DNA of 64,000 bases from an uncultured Acidimicrobiales bacterium (GTDB taxonomy: Bacteria > Actinomycetota > Acidimicrobiia > Acidimicrobiales > Bin134). The notes beneath the pieces are model-generated. The model did no database searches. It was not told where the DNA came from and saw only the letters and a program-made list of their open reading frames with translations. Positions 33,226-40,570 of this stretch are shown one piece after another. The stretch is from the NCBI GenBank assembly GCA_951813555.1, contig OX638344.1:2757076-2821075 (forward strand), written 5' to 3'. The position numbers were made by a program, and so were the translations under genes. Numbering within the stretch: the first letter of the stretch is position 1; each line of letters begins with the position of its first letter.

Positions 33226-34995
33226 TCACGACAACACGAGGTCGTCGACTAGCTGGCTCAATGTGCCGTCCACCACGCCGATGTCGGTCACATGCGGTCC
33301 CGTCAAGCAGGCCAAGCTCATCAACATGACCGAGAACAGCGGTTGGGTGAGCGGCCCGGGCGGCAAGCCGATGGCTTGGGCCGCGGCGCCGACCTCTGAC
33401 TGGAGCCGAGCGACGTCGGTGGCAGGCAAAGGTGACAGAATCCCAGCCACAGGCAGCTCGAGAATCGAGACGACCTCGCCATTCTGGACCACTGCCACTC
33501 CTCCCCCGGTGGCGATCACCGCATTGGCTGCCACCGCCATGTCGGAGGGATCGCGGCCGAACACCGAGAGGTTGTGGGTATCGTGGCTAATCGTGGTGGC
33601 TACCGCACCCGTCCAGTGGCCCCAGCCGCCTAGCAGCCCGGCAACCGGCGTGGCCGGAATCCGCCCATGGCGGTGCACGACCACGTTCAGCAAGTAGCCA
33701 TCGGGAACGGTGACGACCCCGTCGGCCACATCGACCTCGGCCTCGCCCCACTCGGTCATCACCACACCCTCTACCACCTTCATGCGGTGGCGTCCGTCCG
33801 GAACACCGGGCAGGCGGAAAATGAAGTCGTCGGCGGTCATTGTCGACAGCCTGATCGTGTCGAGCGGCGGGTTCGACGGGGCCTCGGAGACTGATTCAAG
33901 CATCACTCCCCCATGGGCCACCTGACGGCCGTCGAAGAACACATCGTCCACCGCGACTTCTTCCAAGGAGGACAACACCACGATGTCGGCCCGGCGGCCG
34001 GCGGCAACCATGCCGAGGTCGGTGCGCTGGAGGCGATAAGCAGCGTTGTAGGTGGCGATTCTCAAAGCACGCGTCGGCTCTAGGCCATAGCGGATCAATC
34101 GGCGCAAGAGATCGTCGATGCCGCCTTCTTCCAACAGCGTGGCGGCGAACAAGTCATCAGTGGCGGCAATGATGTGGGTGGGAAACTCCGGCAACTTGGC
34201 CAACTCCTCGACCAGGAGCGGCAGCACGAAATCGAAGGCGCCCCGCAACTCCACGGTCATGCCGGCGCGGAGCTTCTCCATGGCGTCCACATGGGCGAAG
34301 ACCTCATGGTCGGAGAAGATTCCCGCGCTGAGATAGGCCTGAAGCGCGGGCCCGGTCAACCCGGCGGCGTGGCCGCTGACCAGCTTTCCGCTCTCGTGGC
34401 CGGCCGCCACGATGTCAACCATGCGGGCGTCGCGGCCCAAGACTCCACCCATGTCCATGACTTCAGCCAAGCCGCCGACCTCTTCCCAAGAGAGCATCTC
34501 GGCAATGTCGGCGGCGTGCAGGTCGTGACCGGACAGCTCCAAGCCCGGCAGCGGAGGAACACAAGAGGGGGCCTGCACCACGAACCGGACCGGCAGACCC
34601 CGGCTGGCGTCAACGGCGTAGCGGACTCCCTCGACTCCGGCGATGTTGGCCAGCTCGTGGGGGTCTATGAATACCGTGGTGGTGCCTCGGGGACAGATGG
34701 CGGCGGCGTACTGACCGGGGGTGAGCATGGAGCTCTCGAAGTGCACGTGCATGTCGATGAAACCGGGGGCGATGTACCGGTCGGTGCAGTCAAAGGAGTC
34801 GGCGGCGTCGGTGCGGGAGTCAGTCGGATGGATGCTGGCCACGACCGGGCCGACGATTCCCACGTCGGCTTGGCGCAACTCTCCTGTTCCGACGTCGACC
34901 ACGGTGCCGCCGGTCAGGATCAGGTCGAAGGGTTCGTTGCCGAGCGCGGCCCCAACCGCTCGAGCCCGGGTCTCCTCCTCAAGATGGCTGTACAT
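33226..34995 (-). CDS. Adenine deaminase paralogue B (altered DDRH block)
   Basis: The 589-residue Ade-family protein has H83/H85/E87 (FIDMHVHFESSMLTP), an intact DPHELAN (111-114) and GLAEVMDMGGVLG. The block that is CTDD[KR]HPDDL in typical members reads ATDDLFAATL (D280, D281), so the conserved His is missing, and the following Gly-His reads GGID. Paralogue A has the opposite pattern. It starts the minus-strand operon B-A-flavoprotein-adenosine deaminase and is divergent from another amidohydrolase gene 63 bp away. Confidence 0.85.
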   Translation of the reverse strand: MYSHLEEETRARAVGAALGNEPFDLILTGGTVVDVGTGELRQADVGIVGPVVASIHPTDSRTDAADSFDCTDRYIAPGFIDMHVHFESSMLTPGQYAAAICPRGTTTVFIDPHELANIAGVEGVRYAVDASRGLPVRFVVQAPSCVPPLPGLELSGHDLHAADIAEMLSWEEVGGLAEVMDMGGVLGRDARMVDIVAAGHESGKLVSGHAAGLTGPALQAYLSAGIFSDHEVFAHVDAMEKLRAGMTVELRGAFDFVLPLLVEELAKLPEFPTHIIAATDDLFAATLLEEGGIDDLLRRLIRYGLEPTRALRIATYNAAYRLQRTDLGMVAAGRRADIVVLSSLEEVAVDDVFFDGRQVAHGGVMLESVSEAPSNPPLDTIRLSTMTADDFIFRLPGVPDGRHRMKVVEGVVMTEWGEAEVDVADGVVTVPDGYLLNVVVHRHGRIPATPVAGLLGGWGHWTGAVATTISHDTHNLSVFGRDPSDMAVAANAVIATGGGVAVVQNGEVVSILELPVAGILSPLPATDVARLQSEVGAAAQAIGLPPGPLTQPLFSVMLMSLACLTGPHVTDIGVVDGTLSQLVDDLVLS

Positions 34996-35058
34996 GAAAA
35001 GAAACTAGCCTCTAGCCATTACCGTGACCCGCAGAGGTGGCTTTGAAAGGCAGGCACG

Positions 35059-36429
35059 GTGACCAGTTTCTTGTTGCGCGGCGGAACGGTGCTCCCGATG
35101 GAGGGTTCGAAGGTCGTCTTCGATCCGGGATCGGTATTGGTGATCGATGGCAAGATCGAACTGGTGGGCGATGTGGCCGACGTCGATCAGCACCCCGCCG
35201 CGTCGAATGTCGAGGTGATCGACGCCACCGGCCATGCGGTGGTCCCGGGCTTTCACAACTGCCACCTCCACTCCGGGCTGCTGCGAGGCACGGCCGAATC
35301 CCTGGCCCTTTGGGAGTGGCTGGAAGACCACATCGACCCGGCCCACCGGGCGCTGACCCCGGAGATCGCCGAGGCGGCCTCGTGGATGGCCTACACCGAG
35401 GGGCTGCGGGGCGGCACCACGTCGGTATTGGATATGTGGCGGCACATGGAGGGTTCGGCGAGGGCCGCAGAGGCGATCGGCATTCGGGCCACGCTGGCTC
35501 CCTACACCGCCGATCTGTACGACTACTTCGAGACCTTGGAGACCAATCGGCGCCTGTTGGAGACGCATTTGGTGGCCGCCGATGGCCGGGTTCGAACGTG
35601 GGTGGGCTTGGAGCACATCTTCTACTGCTCACCGGACATGTTCCGGCAGGCGGCCGCGCTGGCCGAGGAGTTCAACACGGGGATCCACACCCACTCGTCG
35701 GAGTCGATATGGGAGGTGCAGGAATGCCTGCGCCAATTCGGCCGGCGCCCCATCGAGGAGTTCTACAACCGGGGAATCTTGGGAAGCCAGAGCGTGATCG
35801 CCCATGGCGTGTGGCTCGACGACCGGGAGGTGCAGTTGATGGCCCAGACCGGCACCAGCGTCACCCACTGCCCTTGCTCCAACATGAAGCTGTCGTCGGG
35901 TCCGGCCCGGATTGGCTTCTATCGGGAACAGGGCGTGACGGTGGCTTTGGGCACCGACGGGGAGAAGGAGAACAACAACCTCGACATGCTGGAGGAGATG
36001 AAGTTCGCGTCGCTCCTTCAGAAGGTGAGCACCCTCGACCCCACCACTGGAGACCCCTGGGACATCCTCGACATGGCCACCCTGTCGGGTGCCCGAGCGC
36101 TAGGCCTCGACGACGTGACCGGCTCGCTCGAGGCCGGCAAGGACGCCGACATCGTCACCGTGGACCTGGGCGGGCTGCACTTCGTGCCGGTTATGCACGG
36201 CGACGACTTCAATATCGCGGCCCACCTGGTGTTCACCGCGTCATCCCACGATGTGGCCAACGTCTGGGTGCAAGGACGACGACTGGTGGCCGATGGCGAG
36301 GTGGCCTCTGTTGACGTCGGCCAAGTCGCCGAGCAGGCACAAGCCGCGGCCGAGGAGCTATTCGAGCGTCGCCGCCAGCTTCAGGGCGCCACCCCCAGCC
36401 CCGCCACAACGCTGGGAAAGAACGCCTAG
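35059..36429 (+). CDS. Amidohydrolase (TrzA/AtzA/SAH-deaminase subgroup), canonical site
   Basis: The 456-residue enzyme has the full metal set: CHLH (GFHNCHLHSGLL), HTHSSES, VIAHGVWLDD, THCPCSNMKLSSG and LGTDGEKENNNLD with the catalytic Asp. The group deaminates or dechlorinates purines, pterins and triazines. The context argues for a purine analogue or guanine-like substrate. The start is GTG 35059 with AAGG upstream. Its last 92 codons and the bases after its stop are repeated at 43111-43411. Confidence 0.88.
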   Translation: MTSFLLRGGTVLPMEGSKVVFDPGSVLVIDGKIELVGDVADVDQHPAASNVEVIDATGHAVVPGFHNCHLHSGLLRGTAESLALWEWLEDHIDPAHRALTPEIAEAASWMAYTEGLRGGTTSVLDMWRHMEGSARAAEAIGIRATLAPYTADLYDYFETLETNRRLLETHLVAADGRVRTWVGLEHIFYCSPDMFRQAAALAEEFNTGIHTHSSESIWEVQECLRQFGRRPIEEFYNRGILGSQSVIAHGVWLDDREVQLMAQTGTSVTHCPCSNMKLSSGPARIGFYREQGVTVALGTDGEKENNNLDMLEEMKFASLLQKVSTLDPTTGDPWDILDMATLSGARALGLDDVTGSLEAGKDADIVTVDLGGLHFVPVMHGDDFNIAAHLVFTASSHDVANVWVQGRRLVADGEVASVDVGQVAEQAQAAAEELFERRRQLQGATPSPATTLGKNA

Positions 36430-36452
36430 TTCAGCCGCACCCAGCGGCGCCA
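36154..36452 (+). repeat. Direct repeat copy 1: 3' end of the amidohydrolase gene
   Basis: This segment (last 92 codons plus about 23 bases after the stop) matches 43111-43411 at about 91% by hand count over the coding part (25 differences in 276 bases, of which about 20 fall in codons that stay synonymous). Both copies are in the same direction and enclose the hsa-like genes, the dioxygenase and the sulfatase. Confidence 0.9.
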
Positions 36453-36489
36453 TATGGCCAGCTGGGGTGCGCCTACCGTTGGCATTGGG

Positions 36490-37386
36490 TCAGCCCTCGT
36501 CAGCGGGAGTCGGGAAAGGCCGGTGACCCCAAAAGCTCGGGCGGGAGATCTGGTAGGTGCCGGCGTGGTCTGGGTCCTCGACCCGTAGCCCACCCCATCC
36601 GAACTCGACCATCATCGAGTCGGGCGCTTGGCAATAGAAAGAGATCATCTCGTCGTTGGTGTGACGTCCCAAGCACATGCGGACGGGGACTCCCTGGTCG
36701 AGGCAGCGGTCTTGCGCCATGCCGACATCATCGATGGTCGCCGCTTCGACCATGATGTGCCCAAGCGGATGGGTCCGAGGCAGACCGGCGCTGAATCCCA
36801 GCGTGTGGTGACGCGGGTTGCAGCCCAAAAACGCCATCGATATCGCACCGACATGCCAGGTGTTCCGCAGGTGGAAGCCGAGCACGTCTCGGTAGAAGTT
36901 CAGGACCGGCTCGAGTTCATCGACCTTCAAAACGGCGTGTCCGAAGCCCATGTCTCCGGTCACGAAGCTCGAAACAAGGGGTGTCACCACTGGAATGTCG
37001 TTGCGAATGGGGCCGTGGTAGAGCTCTAGCGGCGTGCCGGCGGGATCTTCGAATGAGACGTAACCGGTCACGAGACGGGCGGCGGCCTCTTCGTCGGAGC
37101 CTGCTCTCACGTCGACACCCGCCCGCTCGAGGCGAGAGACCTGGGCGTGCAAGTCAGTGTCGTCGATGACTTCGAACCCGATGGCGTCGACTCCCGCGGT
37201 GTCAGCTTCGGCGACGACCAGGCGGTAGGGGTAGTTGTCCCATCGGAAATAGGCCGCGGTCGCGTCGGGGCCGGGTGTGGGCATGAAGCCGAGCACGTCG
37301 GTAGCGAACCTGCGCCACTCGTCCAGGTGTGGACTGGCGAGCCGGACGTACCCGAGGGACAGGACAGCGCTCTTTCGTGTGCTCAT
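36490..37386 (-). CDS. hsaC: Type I extradiol ring-cleavage dioxygenase (HsaC/BphC-like)
   Basis: The 298-residue protein has two VOC modules. The second carries the Fe(II) ligands H150 (FGHAVLKVDE), H210 (PLGHIMVE) and E261 (MMVEFGWGG). The catalytic His/Tyr positions NPRHHTLGF, RHTNDE and ISFYCQ are also present. It would cleave a catechol next to its hydroxyls. Order and orientation after hsaA- and hsaD-like genes match the steroid A/B-ring meta-cleavage block of Mycobacterium. The gene overlaps hsaD by 4 bp (ATGA). The exact catechol substrate is not shown by sequence. Confidence 0.87.
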   Translation of the reverse strand: MSTRKSAVLSLGYVRLASPHLDEWRRFATDVLGFMPTPGPDATAAYFRWDNYPYRLVVAEADTAGVDAIGFEVIDDTDLHAQVSRLERAGVDVRAGSDEEAAARLVTGYVSFEDPAGTPLELYHGPIRNDIPVVTPLVSSFVTGDMGFGHAVLKVDELEPVLNFYRDVLGFHLRNTWHVGAISMAFLGCNPRHHTLGFSAGLPRTHPLGHIMVEAATIDDVGMAQDRCLDQGVPVRMCLGRHTNDEMISFYCQAPDSMMVEFGWGGLRVEDPDHAGTYQISRPSFWGHRPFPTPADEG

Positions 37387-38264
37387 AGGGTGGTCTCCGA
37401 CTCATCGCGGGTGAGGAACTCGATCACGACCCGCTCAAACTCGTCCTTGCGTTCGATCATCGTCCAGTGCCCACAGTCCGGGAAGATGTGAACTTCGCAG
37501 TCGCGAATCAGGCGCATTGCGGGGATCAACCCGTCAGGGGGCGTGACCCGGTCGTCTCGCCCCCAGGTGACCAGCGTCGGCGCCTGGATCTCGCGCAGCG
37601 TCACGAACTCGTTGGTGTTGTCGAGCATGATGTCGCGTAGAAACGACAGCATTTCCCGGCTGTAGATCTGGCGGATACCGGCGAGCGCCTCGGGCTCGGT
37701 TGCTGCCTCCCAGCGACGGTCGATCATCTTCTCGGTGAGGGTGGCGGTGTCGAAAACCATCGATCGCATCCAGGCGATGAGCAGTTCTCGGGTGGGGTTC
37801 TCAACGAAGTCGACGAGCCGACTGATGCCTTCCGACGGCAACGGGCTGAACAGCGGAAGTCCGACCCCGCCGATGGTCGCCAGCCGCCGCACCTGGTCGG
37901 GGCGAGCCGCCGCCACCTGAGAGGCGAACTTTCCCCCCAGTGAATTGCCGAGCAGCGAGAACGAATCCAGGCCGAGCCCGTCAACGAAGGCAGCAACGGC
38001 CTCGGCCCCGTGAAGTACAAGATTGGTGGGTGGGGTGTAGCTGCGACCGAAGCCCGGCAGATCCAGCACCAGGCAACGGAAGTGGGGAGCGAACGCCGCG
38101 AGGTTCTCGCCGAAGTTGGCCCAGCCGGTAGCCCCCGGGCCAGAGCCGTGCAGCATGACCAACGGCGGACCATGGCCCACCTCGTGAAAGTGCAGGACAC
38201 CGTGCTCGGTGCGTAGCGTTCGGCTGGTGTCCTCTTCGGTGAAGAGTGGCGTCGTTGCGTTCAT
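37383..38264 (-). CDS. hsaD: Meta-cleavage product hydrolase (HsaD/BphD-like)
   Basis: The 293-residue alpha/beta hydrolase has oxyanion motif HGSGPGATGWANF, nucleophile S108 (GNSLGG), D239 (WGRDDRVTPP) and H267 (DCGHWTMIE). Residue spacing is nearly that of mycobacterial HsaD. It cuts the C-C bond of the ring-opened vinylogous acid made by the extradiol dioxygenase whose gene follows with 4 bp overlap. Confidence 0.87.
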   Translation of the reverse strand: MNATTPLFTEEDTSRTLRTEHGVLHFHEVGHGPPLVMLHGSGPGATGWANFGENLAAFAPHFRCLVLDLPGFGRSYTPPTNLVLHGAEAVAAFVDGLGLDSFSLLGNSLGGKFASQVAAARPDQVRRLATIGGVGLPLFSPLPSEGISRLVDFVENPTRELLIAWMRSMVFDTATLTEKMIDRRWEAATEPEALAGIRQIYSREMLSFLRDIMLDNTNEFVTLREIQAPTLVTWGRDDRVTPPDGLIPAMRLIRDCEVHIFPDCGHWTMIERKDEFERVVIEFLTRDESETTL

Positions 38265-38283
38265 GGACTGAGAACCTCTGCGC

Positions 38284-39471
38284 TCAGATGGTGACCGCTG
38301 ATGGACCGGTGGGCGGCAGGCCCATCAGGACCCCTCCGGCGAGGTCGAGCAGCGGGCCTCGGAGGAAAATGCCGTGATGGAGCCCGGCGTGCATGCCCCG
38401 CCAGAATCGCTGCACCGGCTTGTCGAGACGGATCGCGTTCCCACCGCAGATGTCATAAACGGTGTTGGCTGCCTCCGCCGCCCGCCACGCCGCGCGGACC
38501 TGATCGCGCCGAAGCGCAACCCGCTGGTCGATCCCAATCGTGTGGCCGGCTCGAACCGCGTCGTATGCCTCGCCGATGTTGTGGACCAACTGAATGCGAG
38601 CGCTGGCGATTTCGGCGGCCGCCTCGCCGAGCACCCGCCGAGAATGGGGGTCGTCGGCCTGCACGACCCCTAGGTTGGAGACCCGCCCTGCCTGGTATTC
38701 AATGCCCCGCTGGAGTACGCCTTCGGCGATTCCGATCAGCCCTGCTGCCACCCCACCGGGAAACACGGCTGACCACGGCACGTTGAACAGGGGATCGCCG
38801 CTGCGGACCGACTCCTTGGCGGCGCGACCGTCGAGGAGCTTGCGCACATCGAGTGTGCGATAGTCGGGCACGAACTTGCCATCGACGATGACGTCTTTGC
38901 TCCCGGTCCCTTCGAGTCCAATCGTGTTCCACGAATCCTCGACGATTTCGTAGTCGGCGCGAGGCAACATGACATGGAGACTGCCGATGGGCGGATCGTC
39001 CGGTCCGGCGGAGGCCGCCTTGACCATCGCACCCAGCACGATCCAGTCGCAGAGATCGGTGCCGGAGGAGAACGACCAGCGGCCATTGACGATGAAGCCG
39101 CCGTCGGTCGGCGTTGCGACTCCCGAGGGTGCGTACGGCGATGCAACCCATGTGTCAGGGTCGTCACCCCAGACCTCCTCTTGCAACCGAGTGTCATTGA
39201 GGGCCAGCTCCCAGGGGTGAACGCCGACCACACCAGCGGTCCAGCCCGCCGAGGGGCAGTAGTTCCCGATGTCCATCACGGCGTTGAGGAAGTCGCGGGG
39301 ATCGGCCTCCAGGCCTCCGAAGTCCCGCGGCTGCAACATCCGAACGACTCCGGTCTCCTTCAGCAACTTGCCCGTGTCGTCGGGAAGCCGTCCGAGTGCA
39401 TCGGCGTTGCTTGAGTGGTCGGCCAGGTAGGGCCCGAGCTCGGCGATCTGTTCGATGGTGGGATGGGCCAT
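38284..39471 (-). CDS. hsaA: Flavin-dependent monooxygenase oxygenase component (HsaA-like)
   Basis: The 395-residue acyl-CoA dehydrogenase-fold protein closely follows HsaA: LPDDTGKLLKETGVVRMLQP, GGLEADPRDF, GVHPWELALNDTRLQEEVWG, GRWSFSSGTDLCDWIVLGA and IGLEGTGSKDVIV. HsaA hydroxylates a phenol to a catechol using reduced flavin from the partner HsaB. No hsaB-like flavin reductase gene is present nearby. GGAGGA 9 bases upstream supports ATG 39471 over the ORF start at 39495. It is the first gene of the hsaA-hsaD-hsaC unit. Confidence 0.87.
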   Translation of the reverse strand: MAHPTIEQIAELGPYLADHSSNADALGRLPDDTGKLLKETGVVRMLQPRDFGGLEADPRDFLNAVMDIGNYCPSAGWTAGVVGVHPWELALNDTRLQEEVWGDDPDTWVASPYAPSGVATPTDGGFIVNGRWSFSSGTDLCDWIVLGAMVKAASAGPDDPPIGSLHVMLPRADYEIVEDSWNTIGLEGTGSKDVIVDGKFVPDYRTLDVRKLLDGRAAKESVRSGDPLFNVPWSAVFPGGVAAGLIGIAEGVLQRGIEYQAGRVSNLGVVQADDPHSRRVLGEAAAEIASARIQLVHNIGEAYDAVRAGHTIGIDQRVALRRDQVRAAWRAAEAANTVYDICGGNAIRLDKPVQRFWRGMHAGLHHGIFLRGPLLDLAGGVLMGLPPTGPSAVTI

Positions 39472-39541
39472 GCGTGTGTGTCCTCCGGATAGCACGATGG
39501 GTCAAGGGGCGGTCAGTAGCGTCACGCAGGCGTCGATGAGA

Positions 39542-39558
39542 ATAAGCTAGTAACTTAT
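39542..39558. promoter_or_regulatory. Imperfect 17-bp palindrome between hsaA and the dioxygenase gene
   Basis: ATAAGCTAGTAACTTAT has 14 of 17 positions matching its own complement (ATAAG/CTTAT arms and an inner TA/TA). It lies 34 bp before the dioxygenase ATG and 71 bp before the hsaA ATG. It looks like a TetR-type operator for the divergent pair but is not the KstR motif as I remember it. Confidence 0.5.
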
Positions 39559-39591
39559 CGCGACGTCTACTGCGACGGGACGCAGCCCTGC

Positions 39592-40542
39592 ATGAAAGTG
39601 ATCAATAAGGCCCAGGGAACGATCGATGCTGGCGACCGGGTCGAGGTTCTTCCGATGTCTCAGCACACGGGTGCGGAGATTCACGGCGTCGATCTCCGCG
39701 AACCGATGGATGACTCCACAATTAGCGCCATCCGCGCCGCTCTCTTGCGGTGGAAGGTCGTGTTCTTCCGGGACCAGGAACTCACCCGAGACGAGCACGT
39801 GGCGTTTGGCCGCGGCTTCGGATCAGTGATCTCTGGCCATCCGACGCTGGCACCGCGGTTCCCGGAGCATCCGGAAATCGTGATGATCGAAAAGGAACAC
39901 CACCGCGACGACCCAGACGCCAACGAGATCGAGCACCGCTGGCACAACGACCTGTCGTACACGGCCGCGCCGCCGATGGGGTCGATTCTTCGCGCAATTT
40001 CCGTGCCGCCGTTCGGTGCCGATACCGAATGGACGAATCTCGCGGCGGCGTACGCGACCCTGTCTGCCCCCATCCGTGAGCTCATCGACGGGCTTACCGC
40101 GGTCCACCACAACGTCTTGCACGTCGTGAAGGGGGAACCGAACAAACTCGCCCGCGAGTTCATGGCCACTCCTCTCCGAGCCCGGCACCCCGTGGTGACC
40201 GTGCACCCCGAAACTGGCGAGCGCCAGCTGTACGTGAACCCCGACTACACAAGCCACATCGTCGAACTCTCACGCCAGGAGAGCGGCCATCTGCTCGAAA
40301 TGCTCAACGAACACCTGTGCAGCCGAGAGTTCACGGTTCGGTTCCGTTGGCGCCCAGGCAGCATCGCATTCTGGGACAACCGGGCGACGGCCCACATTGC
40401 GCCGGCGGACGTGGTGCCGGGCCATCGGCGCGTCATGGAGCGCATCACGCTCGACGGTGCTTCGTTCGTCGGCCCGACCGGCTTCGAGTCGGTGACGGTG
40501 GACGAGTCAGGTGCTCCCGTGGTCGGCACCCGGAGCCCGTGA
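39592..40542 (+). CDS. TauD/AtsK-like Fe(II)/2-oxoglutarate dioxygenase
   Basis: This 316-residue enzyme has the facial triad HND (RWHNDLSY) and distal His (DNRATAHIAP), with the 2-oxoglutarate Arg in GHRRVMERITL. Family members release sulfite from taurine or cleave alkyl sulfate esters. Directly downstream, in the same unit, is a sulfatase, so organosulfate use is a fair guess. The ATG start follows a 120-bp divergent promoter region shared with hsaA. Confidence 0.9.
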   Translation: MKVINKAQGTIDAGDRVEVLPMSQHTGAEIHGVDLREPMDDSTISAIRAALLRWKVVFFRDQELTRDEHVAFGRGFGSVISGHPTLAPRFPEHPEIVMIEKEHHRDDPDANEIEHRWHNDLSYTAAPPMGSILRAISVPPFGADTEWTNLAAAYATLSAPIRELIDGLTAVHHNVLHVVKGEPNKLAREFMATPLRARHPVVTVHPETGERQLYVNPDYTSHIVELSRQESGHLLEMLNEHLCSREFTVRFRWRPGSIAFWDNRATAHIAPADVVPGHRRVMERITLDGASFVGPTGFESVTVDESGAPVVGTRSP

Positions 40543-40570
40543 GCAACCCGGAGTACACAATCACACGAGC

